Shown here: positions 16,381-24,512 of the stretch, piece by piece
Numbering within the stretch: position 1 is the stretch's first letter
Layout: each line of letters begins with the position of its first letter
Source: an uncultured SAR86 cluster bacterium
GTDB taxonomy: Bacteria; Pseudomonadota; Gammaproteobacteria; Magnimaribacterales; AG-339-G14
NCBI GenBank assembly: GCA_902625415.1
Contig: CACOBG010000002.1
Span: 85,783-149,782, forward strand
Direction of reading: 5' to 3'
DNA: 64,000 nucleotides
Position numbers and translations under genes: made by a program
Notes under the pieces: model-generated
Seen by the model: only the letters and a program-made list of their open reading frames with translations
What the model was told of the DNA's origin: nothing
Databases searched by the model: none

Positions 16381-17301
16381 TTATCCAAGACTAGGGTCGA
16401 TGATAGGTTCTATATAATCAATAATAGGATTATCACTTTCAGAAGAAATGAGCTCCCATGAATTTGGAACTTCAATTAATTTTCTTAAAAGCAAGTTGTT
16501 TTGTGTATGTCCAGATTTATATCCCTCAAATTCTCCAATAAGATTATGTTGCAATAAATATAAGTCTCCGATTACATCCAAAATTTTATGTTTAACCAAC
16601 TCATCTTTAGATCGCAAACCTTCTTCGTTTAAGATTTCATTATCTTTGATAGCGATAGCATTTTTTTGACTAGCCCCCAGCGAAAGAGAATTCTTTTTTG
16701 CTGCTTCAAGATCTTCCATAAAGCCATAAGTCCTTGATCTTGAAATTTCTTTTAAATATGTCGTTGAATTAAAATCAACTGTGGTTTTTCTTGATAAGCC
16801 TTTCCTAACTTCGTCGTCATAAACAAGTGAATGAGTCACTTTGAAACCATCGTAAGGAGAAAGTTTTGCCCAAGCACCATTATCTGTGAATATCGAAACT
16901 TCCTTTTTAATTTTTATAAACTTTTTTGGTTTTGTTTGTTCTTTTATCCCTGCAGACTGAATTAAGAAGACAAAAGGACTGGCACTACCATCCATAATTG
17001 GAACTTCTCTATCATTTATTTCGACAGTTACATTATCTATGCCAAGCCCAGCAAAGGCAGACATCAAGTGTTCAACAGTAGCTATTTCAATTTCACCGAA
17101 TTTAAGTGTTGTTGCCAGAGTAGTTGGCCCGACATTTTCTACAACTGCCTTAATTTCAACATAGGGATCTAAATCTACTCTTCTGAAGACAATACCTTGA
17201 TCTTCTTCGGCTGGGAGAAGATTAATTACAATTTTTCTTCCTGAATGAACGCCAATTCCCGTCGCTTTTATTGGATTTGTAAGTGTTCGTTGTACTAACA
17301 T
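16381..17301 (-). CDS. lpxC: UDP-3-O-acyl-N-acetylglucosamine deacetylase
   Basis: LpxC commits UDP-acyl-GlcNAc to lipid A synthesis. The 306-residue protein has the zinc ligands in TVEHLMSAFAGLGIDN (His near residue 78) and KHKILDVIGDLYLL (His and Asp near 237 and 241), and the catalytic His in SGHTQNN (about 264). It begins MLVQRTL with the conserved GIGVHSG. Its start codon overlaps the last base of rlmB. The lpxC-secA order is the classic end of the gammaproteobacterial cell-division cluster, but here rlmB and rnr, not ftsZ, lie upstream. Confidence 0.97.
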   Translation of the reverse strand: MLVQRTLTNPIKATGIGVHSGRKIVINLLPAEEDQGIVFRRVDLDPYVEIKAVVENVGPTTLATTLKFGEIEIATVEHLMSAFAGLGIDNVTVEINDREVPIMDGSASPFVFLIQSAGIKEQTKPKKFIKIKKEVSIFTDNGAWAKLSPYDGFKVTHSLVYDDEVRKGLSRKTTVDFNSTTYLKEISRSRTYGFMEDLEAAKKNSLSLGASQKNAIAIKDNEILNEEGLRSKDELVKHKILDVIGDLYLLQHNLIGEFEGYKSGHTQNNLLLRKLIEVPNSWELISSESDNPIIDYIEPIIDPSLG

Positions 17302-18005
17302 TACTCTTTAATTCTTTGTTTTCTAGCTTCAAATAGGATAACAGAACAAGCATTAGATACGTTAAGACTTTCTATTTGATCATTCATGGGAATTCTTATC
17401 ATTTCGTCTATATCTTTTTTTAGATTTGGCTTTATGCCTTCGCCTTCGGAACCCATTATAATAGCCGTAGGCAAGTTAAAATCACACTCATAATATTTTT
17501 TTTCAGCAGTTCCATCGCATCCAAGAATATTGAAATTTAAAGTTTTAAGATTCTTTAGTAGATACTTGATATTGTTAACAATAACAAAAGGTATAATCTC
17601 TGAAGCACCTTTGGAAACTTTTCTTACTGTTTCGGTAAGATGACAAGCTCTATTTTTGGAGACTATTACCGCATCTATATTTGCTGCTAAAGCACTTCTT
17701 AATATTGAACCCACATTTTGTGGATCCATGACATGATCCAAAATCAGTAGCAGTGAATTCTCTTTTTGATTAATCAATTTTTCTAGAAAATTAATATCTT
17801 TTATTTGAGATGGTTTGAAAATAGCTGATAGTTTTTTATCTTTGTTAAATGAGATAGCTAAATCTTTTTCTTTTGCAAGTGAAATCAATTCCAAAGTCTT
17901 TTTGTTATTTTTATCCTTTGGAAAAGAAAGTTCTTCAATATTCTGAGGGAGGTTATCAAGTAAAGTTTTGATAAAGTTTTGATCAATAGTTTCCAACTTT
18001 TTCAT
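17301..18005 (-). CDS. rlmB: 23S rRNA (guanosine-2'-O-) methyltransferase RlmB
   Basis: A 234-residue SPOUT-family (TrmH-type) methyltransferase. The three signature motifs are present: LDHVMDPQNVGSILRSALA (about 89-107), IMGSEGEGI (about 189-197) and IPMNDQIESLNVSNACSV (about 206-223), which form the trefoil knot. An N-terminal substrate-binding region is also present. In E. coli RlmB methylates G2251 of 23S rRNA, and its gene follows rnr, as here with a 2-base gap. That context favours rlmB over other TrmH paralogues. Confidence 0.9.
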   Translation of the reverse strand: MKKLETIDQNFIKTLLDNLPQNIEELSFPKDKNNKKTLELISLAKEKDLAISFNKDKKLSAIFKPSQIKDINFLEKLINQKENSLLLILDHVMDPQNVGSILRSALAANIDAVIVSKNRACHLTETVRKVSKGASEIIPFVIVNNIKYLLKNLKTLNFNILGCDGTAEKKYYECDFNLPTAIIMGSEGEGIKPNLKKDIDEMIRIPMNDQIESLNVSNACSVILFEARKQRIKE

Positions 18006-18007
18006 GC

Positions 18008-19888
18008 CTAATTTATAACTTTTAAATCAATCCTCTTCCTGGAAGTTTCCACAGATTTTATTTTAATTTTAAATTTATCACCCAACGCATAGATATTATT
18101 TTTATTTGCTGAAGTAAGAGAATGAGCTGTCGCATCATGAACATAATAAGGAGATCTTTTAAGATTTTTTATGTGACAAAACCCCTCAATATTAAGTCCA
18201 TCGATATGCATAAATACTCCAAATTCCAACACTGCCACAACTTCTCCATAGAATTCCTTTCCAATGTGTTCTTCGGCACACTTACAACTTAGATATTTAG
18301 AAGATTCCCTCACGATTTTCTCTGCTTCTCTATCTTTATCACTACAAATTGTAGCAATTCCATCTATTTCATCTTGAGAATAAGAGCTTCCTTTTTTTTC
18401 AATAATCGACTTAATAACTCTATGCGTTACCAGATCTGAATACCTTCTTATTGGAGATGTAAAATGACAGTATTCTTCGAGTCCAAGAGCAAAATGATTG
18501 CTTTCTTTTCCTGAATAAACAGCAAGCTTCATGCTTCTTAAAATCTGATAGGTCAAAGAAAAGGATTTTTCTTTTTGTTTGATCTCTTTTAGCCAAGCGT
18601 TGAGTTTCTCTCTAGGATTGGATTCAGTCATACCTTTACGGAGGCCTCTCGCTTTTAGAAATTCTTTAAGCTTTTCCAATTCATTGTAATCTGGGTTATC
18701 GTGGTGTCGGAATGGGATAGGTTTTTTAATTTTTTTAGTTAATTTTGCCGCACAAATATTTGCCAGAATCATAGATTCTTCTATGACTTCGTTTGCTAAT
18801 AAATGATTTATAGACTTGAACTTAATTATTTTGTTATCTTTGCCAACTGGCCTGTATTCAGGGAGATAAAAATCTATCGCCTTCCTTTCTTCTCTTATTT
18901 TTCTTCTCAAAGCATGTATTTTTTTTAAGGTACTTAAATTAGACACAATATCACTTGAAAGGGTGGTTTGGCCTTTTTGATAAAATTTTTCAACCTCATC
19001 ATAGGTAAGACGATTCTTAGAACAGATAACAGAATTGAAAAATTCAAAGGATTTTATTTCTCCTTCTCTATCTAGATAAATTTTACAAGTTAAAACCAAC
19101 TTATCCTCGTTAGGCCTTAACGAACAAAGTTTATTTGATATAAGTTCTGGCAGCATAGGGATTACTTTTTTTTCAAAATAAACCGAGGTTGCTCTAGACA
19201 AAGCTTCTTTATCTAGCGAAGAATCTTGAAGTACATATTCGGAAACGTCTGCTATTGCTACGTATAAAAGAAAGCCATCGGAACTTTCTTCAGCATACAC
19301 AGCATCATCAAAATCTTTAGCGTTACTTCCATCAATCGTCACAAAATTTAAACTTCTCAGATCTTTTCTGGACTTAACATCCTGTGCTGAAATATCTCTT
19401 TTAATCTTGTTACATTCGTTTATTACAGATTTGGACCATTCGGTAGAAAGATCGGTTCCATTGGTAGCAAAAATAAAAGCCTCCTCAAATACATCATTGC
19501 TTTTTAAGGTTTTTATAGGCTTTGCTTTAGGCTTGTACTTTAGAGACGGTTGAGATGTTATTTTTACTTCACAAATATCATTTGATTTGAAATTCTTTAA
19601 ATTCTTGCCCTCTAGCAGGATATCGAGATGAAAACTTTTGTCTAGACTAGTTAGATAAGTCTTGCCTTTATACTTCTTAACAATGCCCGTAAGCTCACTG
19701 GTATTCCTTTTCAAGACTTCCTTAATTTTTGCCTTACTTCCGGACATTTTTTGACAAACAACTTCGTCTCCTGGAAAAACTTTGAACATTTCTCTATTCG
19801 ATAAAGAAAGAAATTCATCCTCTGAATACTTTACCCTCCCTCTGCCTGATTTATTTAAAAATACCTTGGCCTTGAAATTTTTCTTCAT
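18008..19888 (-). CDS. rnr: Ribonuclease R (short form)
   Basis: A 3'-5' exoribonuclease of the RNB family, 626 residues. Two cold-shock-like domains (about 1-110), the RNB catalytic domain with DGSNAKDFDDAVY (acidic metal-binding cluster near 180) and HFTSPIRRYSDLVTHR (about 470), and a C-terminal S1 domain (about 540-626) are visible. It lacks the N-terminal helix-turn-helix and the lysine-rich tail of E. coli RNase R (813 aa), so its length is closer to RNase II. The rnr-rlmB neighbourhood and the RNB sequence support RNase R. The ATG has no Shine-Dalgarno and lies about 8 bases downstream of a TATAAT, so the mRNA may be leaderless. Confidence 0.88.
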   Translation of the reverse strand: MKKNFKAKVFLNKSGRGRVKYSEDEFLSLSNREMFKVFPGDEVVCQKMSGSKAKIKEVLKRNTSELTGIVKKYKGKTYLTSLDKSFHLDILLEGKNLKNFKSNDICEVKITSQPSLKYKPKAKPIKTLKSNDVFEEAFIFATNGTDLSTEWSKSVINECNKIKRDISAQDVKSRKDLRSLNFVTIDGSNAKDFDDAVYAEESSDGFLLYVAIADVSEYVLQDSSLDKEALSRATSVYFEKKVIPMLPELISNKLCSLRPNEDKLVLTCKIYLDREGEIKSFEFFNSVICSKNRLTYDEVEKFYQKGQTTLSSDIVSNLSTLKKIHALRRKIREERKAIDFYLPEYRPVGKDNKIIKFKSINHLLANEVIEESMILANICAAKLTKKIKKPIPFRHHDNPDYNELEKLKEFLKARGLRKGMTESNPREKLNAWLKEIKQKEKSFSLTYQILRSMKLAVYSGKESNHFALGLEEYCHFTSPIRRYSDLVTHRVIKSIIEKKGSSYSQDEIDGIATICSDKDREAEKIVRESSKYLSCKCAEEHIGKEFYGEVVAVLEFGVFMHIDGLNIEGFCHIKNLKRSPYYVHDATAHSLTSANKNNIYALGDKFKIKIKSVETSRKRIDLKVIN

Positions 19889-19895
19889 TGTTTCA

Positions 19896-19901
19896 ATTAT
19901 A
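19896..19901 (-). promoter_or_regulatory. -10 element of rnr, predicted leaderless start
   Basis: The minus strand reads TATAAT, ending eight bases before the rnr ATG (19888). With a normal 6-7 base discriminator the transcript would start on or just before the A of ATG. No good -35 is seen. No Shine-Dalgarno exists in the remaining TTGAAACA. Confidence 0.45.
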
Positions 19902-19958
19902 CTGTCCTTGATAATCTATAAAGCGATTTAATTTTTTAATGTATATTGATAGAAATAT

Positions 19959-20435
19959 ATGACCACCCCAGACTTAAGTGATAAGTACCCCCACGTAAAT
20001 TTTTTGAATTTGCAGTTTACGAATTTTGGCAAAAAAGGTTTTTTTTCAGGAAAAATTGAAACTGTAATTTGTCCTGACGATAATTCAAAAGTTAAGCAAG
20101 TTCTGGGTGAAGAGGGCGATGGAAAAATTTTGATCGTAGATGGTCAAGGTAGTACCAGAGTTGCCTTGATGGGAGATATGATTGCAGAGTCTGCGGAAAA
20201 AAATAATTGGCAAGCTGTCATAATAAATGGCTGTGTGAGAGATGTTGAGGCCCTGTCTAATTTCAAGATTGGAATATTTGCTTTGGGCTCAGTTCCAAAA
20301 AAAAGTGAAAAAAAAGATCGAGGCGAAATAGGTATTAATATTAAATTTGGGGGCATCTCAATTGAATCTGGAAATTGGGCTTATGCTGATGAAAGCGGGA
20401 TATTAGTTTCTAAAGAACAGTTAGATTTAGATTAG
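19959..20435 (+). CDS. rraA: RraA-family protein (regulator of ribonuclease E activity A)
   Basis: A 158-residue protein with the RraA signatures: GKILIVDGQGSTRVALMGDMIAE (about 53-75), VIINGCVRDVEAL (about 88-100) and IGIFALGSVPKKSEKK. E. coli RraA binds RNase E and its RNA-helicase partners and inhibits turnover. The same fold is used by some class II HMG/CHA aldolases, which have a G-D-x20-R-D pattern also visible here, so an aldolase activity is not excluded. The gene is divergent from rnr across 70 bp and its end overlaps the converging GH3 gene by four bases. Confidence 0.88.
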   Translation: MTTPDLSDKYPHVNFLNLQFTNFGKKGFFSGKIETVICPDDNSKVKQVLGEEGDGKILIVDGQGSTRVALMGDMIAESAEKNNWQAVIINGCVRDVEALSNFKIGIFALGSVPKKSEKKDRGEIGINIKFGGISIESGNWAYADESGILVSKEQLDLD

Positions 20436-22867
20436 ATTTTTATCTCTTCCATAATTGAGATATCTTTTACAGAGGTCCCTATATGAATGATGTAATCCCC
20501 CTTGGCAATTTCCCATTTAGAATTTTTTACGTCCCATTCTGAGAGATCTCTTTTAGAAACTTTTAAAGTTAATGTCTTAGATTTGTTTTTTGTAATTTTT
20601 AGCTTTTTAAAATCTACGAGTTTCTTTTTTGGCGTTCCTGCCTTCACTGCCTTTCTTTCTAGATAGCACTGCACAGTTTCAAAAGTAGAAAAGTCACCAA
20701 TATTTTTAAGTTTTACTTTAATTTTGATTTCGTGTTTCTTCTTTGTAATAGAAACCTTTTTTAATTTAAATTTTGAGTAAGACAAACCGTGACCGAAAGG
20801 AAAAAGAGGTTCAATCTTCTTTTTGTCGTACCATTTATAACCCACCAATAATTTTTCTTTATAGTCCATTTGCAAGTCTTTACCTGGATAATAAGAATAT
20901 GCCGGCGTATCAGATAGTTTCTTGGGATATGTTGTAGGCAACTTTCCACTTGGACTTACTTTGCCGAATAATATTTCAGCTAAAGCATTTCCGAATTCTT
21001 GTCCCGGAAACCAAGTTTGTAAAATTCCTGGACAAGATTTTATCCAGGGCATGCTTACTGGAGATCCGGTATTTATCACTAAAACTGTATTTTTATTTGT
21101 AGCTAAAATCTTTTTGATAAGAGCATCCTGTTCGCCTGGGAGACTTAAACTTTTTCTATCATTGCCTTCAGTTTCCCAATCTGAATTTGTGCCTACAACC
21201 AGAACTACCGCATCAGATTGCTTTGCCACTTTGACTGCTTCTTCAAGCAAATTTTTTGGGTCAGGCGGTCTGCAGCCAAACTGTATGGCTGGAAATCTCC
21301 CTTCAAATTCATACTCAACCTCTACTAGATATTCTTTTCCCTTAGAAAGTTTTATTTTGTTTCTCTTTGGAGCGCATGCAAAACCAAAAAAAGCTTCTCC
21401 TTTTTTTTGAGATGACCAATTATCAACTAACTCCTTTCCGTTGATTTTTATTCTGGATAAACCAATACTAAAAACCTCAAACTCAAATTCTCCAGAAATT
21501 TCTGGTTTATAAGTAGTAGAAAATTTAACAGATAATTCAGGCCTTTCCTTTTCATCCAAAAACTCTCTTGCAAATCCTTGCAAAGCCCAAAATCTATTTC
21601 CACTTAAAACTTGTTTTGCTATTGGTTCTCCATCAAAAGTTTTTCCTCGAAAAAACTCGACCTCAAATCCATTTTCTTTTTTTCCTGGAACATAAGAGTA
21701 TTCTTTTTCTAAAGGAGGGAGATATTTATCAACATGACAACCTTTTGCATAATTTATTTTTACTCTTTCATCCTTTAAGAAATTTGAAATTCCCTCTAAG
21801 GGATGAACTTCGTAATGAGGTTTCAAACCAGCACTTCCGCCACCGATAATTTGACTGTCTTTTACGTTTGGACCGATAAGTGCAATTTTAGAGATTTTGG
21901 TTTTGTCAAAAGGTAGTACCTCTTCATTCTTTAAAAGAACCATACCTTCGGTAGCAGTTTTTTTAATAAGTTTACGATGAGACTTTTTATCAATGCTTTT
22001 CTCTGCAACTCTTTTTTTGTTGAACCTATCGGTGAACTTTGCAACGTTGAGAATTCTCTTCACTTTCTCGTCAATTGTTCCTTCTTCAACAAGTCCATCT
22101 TTAACTGCATCGACTAGGTTTCCCCCCCAAGTTTTCGCTGGCCCAGGCATTTCCAGATCTAGACCGCCATTGGCATTTTCTACAGTTTCTAATGCAGCTC
22201 CCCAGTCACTCACAACATAACCATCAAATTTCCATTCTTTTTTCAAAATTTGATTTATTAATTCATCGTGAGAACTGCAATAAATATTATTTACTTTGTT
22301 ATAGGCCGACATCACGACTTTAGCTTTGGCTTTTTTTATTCCCATTTCAAAAGGATATAAATAAAGTTCTCTTAATGTCTTTTCATCAATATTGGAACTA
22401 ACAAGGTGTCTTTCAAATTCAGTATCGTTTCCAGCAAAATGCTTTAAACAAGCAGCAACCCCCTTACTTTGAACACCAGAGACATAAGAGCAAGCAATTT
22501 TTGAAGTTAAAACAGGATCTTCTGAATAACACTCAAAATGACGACCCCCAAGCGGGTGACGATGTAAATTTATTGTAGGAGCTAGAAGAACATCAACATC
22601 CTTATATAATGCTTCCTCACCTGTAGCTGAGCCAATTTTTTTAATTAGTTTTTCATTCCAAGTTGCTCCCAAAAGAATAGGGCTAGGAAAACAAGCTGAA
22701 GTTTGAGGAGTACTGGAGTCTCCTCTTACTCCGTTTGGACCATCTGACATTTTTATTTTTGGTATTCCAAATTTTTTAATATCCGGGGTATGCCAGTTAT
22801 CCAAACCTGATAACAAAGAAACTTTTTCTTCAAGAGATAGTTTGGAAATTATTTTTTTTAATTTCAT
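20432..22867 (-). CDS. Glycoside hydrolase family 3 beta-glucosidase with inserted PA14 domain
   Basis: An 811-residue GH3 enzyme. The N-terminal TIM barrel (about 1-300) includes GVACLKHFAGND and the nucleophile segment VVSDWGA (Asp near residue 220). The second alpha/beta domain has GTNSDWETEGNDRKSLSLPG, which carries the acid/base region. Between them lies an inserted PA14-like domain (roughly 395-540, with EFFRGKTFDGEP and RIKINGKELVDNW), and a fibronectin III-like domain ends the protein. This architecture is typical of bacterial beta-glucosidases that cut oligosaccharides or plant and algal glucosides. No signal peptide is seen, so it likely acts in the cytoplasm on imported glycosides. 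Confidence 0.9.
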   Translation of the reverse strand: MKLKKIISKLSLEEKVSLLSGLDNWHTPDIKKFGIPKIKMSDGPNGVRGDSSTPQTSACFPSPILLGATWNEKLIKKIGSATGEEALYKDVDVLLAPTINLHRHPLGGRHFECYSEDPVLTSKIACSYVSGVQSKGVAACLKHFAGNDTEFERHLVSSNIDEKTLRELYLYPFEMGIKKAKAKVVMSAYNKVNNIYCSSHDELINQILKKEWKFDGYVVSDWGAALETVENANGGLDLEMPGPAKTWGGNLVDAVKDGLVEEGTIDEKVKRILNVAKFTDRFNKKRVAEKSIDKKSHRKLIKKTATEGMVLLKNEEVLPFDKTKISKIALIGPNVKDSQIIGGGSAGLKPHYEVHPLEGISNFLKDERVKINYAKGCHVDKYLPPLEKEYSYVPGKKENGFEVEFFRGKTFDGEPIAKQVLSGNRFWALQGFAREFLDEKERPELSVKFSTTYKPEISGEFEFEVFSIGLSRIKINGKELVDNWSSQKKGEAFFGFACAPKRNKIKLSKGKEYLVEVEYEFEGRFPAIQFGCRPPDPKNLLEEAVKVAKQSDAVVLVVGTNSDWETEGNDRKSLSLPGEQDALIKKILATNKNTVLVINTGSPVSMPWIKSCPGILQTWFPGQEFGNALAEILFGKVSPSGKLPTTYPKKLSDTPAYSYYPGKDLQMDYKEKLLVGYKWYDKKKIEPLFPFGHGLSYSKFKLKKVSITKKKHEIKIKVKLKNIGDFSTFETVQCYLERKAVKAGTPKKKLVDFKKLKITKNKSKTLTLKVSKRDLSEWDVKNSKWEIAKGDYIIHIGTSVKDISIMEEIKI

Positions 22868-22908
22868 AACAGAGTAAAGAGTATACTTTGTAAAATTGCT
22901 TTTTGAGA

Positions 22909-23268
22909 ATGCCTTTTTTTATTGTTTTATTTTTTTACATCACAATTTCCATCTATCAGATCAGCGCCGTCACAGATGCACTAAAACTTATCTTTATGGT
23001 TCAAAGCACCTTTCTGGAAGGTGTTTTATTTATCATCTCTCTGTTTCTTACTTTTACTCCTTTATTAGGTCCAATTTTAGGGATCATAGGAGCAACATTT
23101 GTCTGGGAGTGGAATATTTTATTTTCCGCATTACTTTTTTTCTGGCCCTATCTAATTGGATTTTTGTTTTTTTTCTTTAGAAACAAAAGTTCTGAAAAAA
23201 AGAATACAACAAGCCAAGCTCCAGATATTGAAGACGCTCAAATAATCGAAGAAAAGAAATTTAAATAA
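22909..23268 (+). CDS. Small membrane protein, unknown function
   Basis: A 119-residue ORF with three hydrophobic stretches (about residues 1-20, 28-50 and 58-90 after re-starting at ATG 22909) and a charged cytoplasmic tail rich in Lys and Glu. The track starts it at TTG 22903, two codons upstream; I prefer the ATG. An overlapping ORF in another frame (22896-23180) encodes Cys/His-rich low-complexity sequence and is probably a shadow. No family is recognised. It is divergent from the GH3 gene and followed by tRNA-Thr on the opposite strand. Confidence 0.6.
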   Translation: MPFFIVLFFYITISIYQISAVTDALKLIFMVQSTFLEGVLFIISLFLTFTPLLGPILGIIGATFVWEWNILFSALLFFWPYLIGFLFFFFRNKSSEKKNTTSQAPDIEDAQIIEEKKFK

Positions 23269-23271
23269 TAT

Positions 23272-23347
23272 TGGAGCTGGCGATTGGATTCGAACCAACG
23301 ACCGCCTGATTACAAATCAGGAGCTCTACCAACTGAGCTACGCCAGC
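23272..23347 (-). tRNA. tRNA-Thr (anticodon TGT)
   Basis: On the minus strand: acceptor GCTGGCG / CGCCAGC (7 perfect pairs), D arm with AGTTGGTAGAGC, anticodon stem-loop CCTGATTTGTAATCAGG giving TGT, and T loop TTCGAAT. The discriminator is T and CCA is encoded. In E. coli a tRNA-Thr(TGT) sits at the head of the tRNA cluster before tufB; here it lies alone, 44 bases downstream of birA on the opposite strand from tuf. Confidence 0.96.
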
Positions 23348-23391
23348 AAATCAGATGAAGATGATATATTAATTAAAAAATAAATTGCAGA

Positions 23392-24180
23392 CTAATTTAT
23401 ATTTATTGAAACTTCTCCAGAAGATATCTTTTTTGTTTGATTACCTATTCTGACATTTAAAGATCCATCGGAATTTATATCCAAAGCAGTTCCTTCCCTA
23501 CTAATTGAATTTGAGAGAAAAACTTTCTTGTCTTTCAAAAAATTCAACTTATTGAAATCTTTTACAAAGTCATCAAAACCCTTTCTTTCAAAATTTGATT
23601 TCAATAGTAAGACTTCGTTTGCTATTTTCGATATTATTTCGTTTCTATCGATCTCGATATTCTCAAATTCCAATTCAAGAGAAGTCCAGTCTTTATCAAT
23701 TTCTGTATTATTTTTCATAAAAACATTTAAGCCAATTCCAACAACAATCAAATTTTCCCTATCCCCTGAAAAAGTTTCTATTAAGATCCCTCCAATTTTC
23801 TTTTTATTTAAGTAAATATCATTGGGCCATTTAATTTCAGTAAAAATATTTTGCCTTAATAGAACATTGTGTATTGCAAGAGCTGATACCAAACTAAATG
23901 AGCTGAAATTTTTCAATTCTAGATTGGTAGAAAAACTCAAAGACATGTAGATATTTTCATACTTGGGGCTTTGCCATTTTTTTAAATTTCTTCCCCTACC
24001 TTTTGTTTGGCTTTCAGCTACACACAGACAATATTTATTTGGATTTGCAAACTCAATTAGATAATCGTTAGTTGATTCTAGTTCTTCATAAAGCGATAAA
24101 TGCCACTCAAAATCACGGTTTTTTTCAAGAAAATTAAAGATTTTTTCTTCTTTTAATGTATTTTGTTTGACATCTTTCAT
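23392..24180 (-). CDS. birA: Biotin--[acetyl-CoA-carboxylase] ligase
   Basis: BirA attaches biotin to the biotin carboxyl carrier protein. The 262-residue protein has the catalytic biotin-binding GRGRNLKKWQSP (about 77-88), IKWPNDIYLNKKKIGGILIE (about 118-137) and a small C-terminal SH3-like domain. It lacks the N-terminal helix-turn-helix of E. coli BirA, so it should not repress biotin genes. Position beside the tRNA-tuf cluster is the ancestral gammaproteobacterial arrangement. The tRNA operon promoter overlaps its start codon on the opposite strand. Confidence 0.92.
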   Translation of the reverse strand: MKDVKQNTLKEEKIFNFLEKNRDFEWHLSLYEELESTNDYLIEFANPNKYCLCVAESQTKGRGRNLKKWQSPKYENIYMSLSFSTNLELKNFSSFSLVSALAIHNVLLRQNIFTEIKWPNDIYLNKKKIGGILIETFSGDRENLIVVGIGLNVFMKNNTEIDKDWTSLELEFENIEIDRNEIISKIANEVLLLKSNFERKGFDDFVKDFNKLNFLKDKKVFLSNSISREGTALDINSDGSLNVRIGNQTKKISSGEVSININ

Positions 24181-24195
24181 GTGTGCTCAGAGAAT
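24167..24195 (+). promoter_or_regulatory. Promoter of the tRNA-Tyr / tRNA-Thr / tuf operon
   Basis: TTGACA (24167-24172) is an exact -35, followed after 17 bases by GAGAAT (24190-24195; four of six -10 matches). The predicted start near 24202 is about 7 bases before the tRNA-Tyr 5' end. The -35 lies inside the first codons of the divergent birA gene. Confidence 0.6.
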
Positions 24196-24208
24196 ACACA
24201 ACTCTATA

Positions 24209-24292
24209 GGAGGGGTTGGGGAGCGGTCAAACCCATCTGACTGTAAATCAGACGCTTCGGCTTCGCAGGTTCGAATCCTGCCCCCTCCACCA
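24209..24292 (+). tRNA. tRNA-Tyr (anticodon GTA)
   Basis: Acceptor GGAGGGG / CCCCTCC (7 pairs), D arm with AGCGGTCAAA, anticodon stem-loop CATCTGACTGTAAATCAGA giving GTA, a long class II variable arm (CGCTTCGGCTTCG), and T loop TTCGAAT. The discriminator is A and CCA is encoded. At 84 nt it fits bacterial tRNA-Tyr. It heads the tRNA-tuf operon. Confidence 0.97.
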
Positions 24293-24406
24293 AAAGTGTT
24301 GCATTTAAAGCAAAATTTAAGTATAAAGCCGTTCGGAGCATCGGGTGATGAGAGTTGTTTTATTTTCTACTTTTTTTGTGCCGTCTCCTAGGATATTAAA
24401 GGAATT

Positions 24407-24482
<76 letters not shown>

Positions 24483-24512
24483 TTAAATAAAGTTTTTAAA
24501 GAGGAATAAAAA

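Noticed and set aside
22896-23180. Alternative ORF overlapping the small membrane protein in another frame
   Set aside because: It is rich in Phe, Tyr and Cys with no domain and overlaps a better membrane-protein frame; likely a shadow.
24320-24360. GC-richer patch between tRNA-Tyr and tRNA-Thr as a decayed tRNA-Gly
   Set aside because: Could not be folded into any tRNA arm; only a 4-bp CATC/GATG stem is present.
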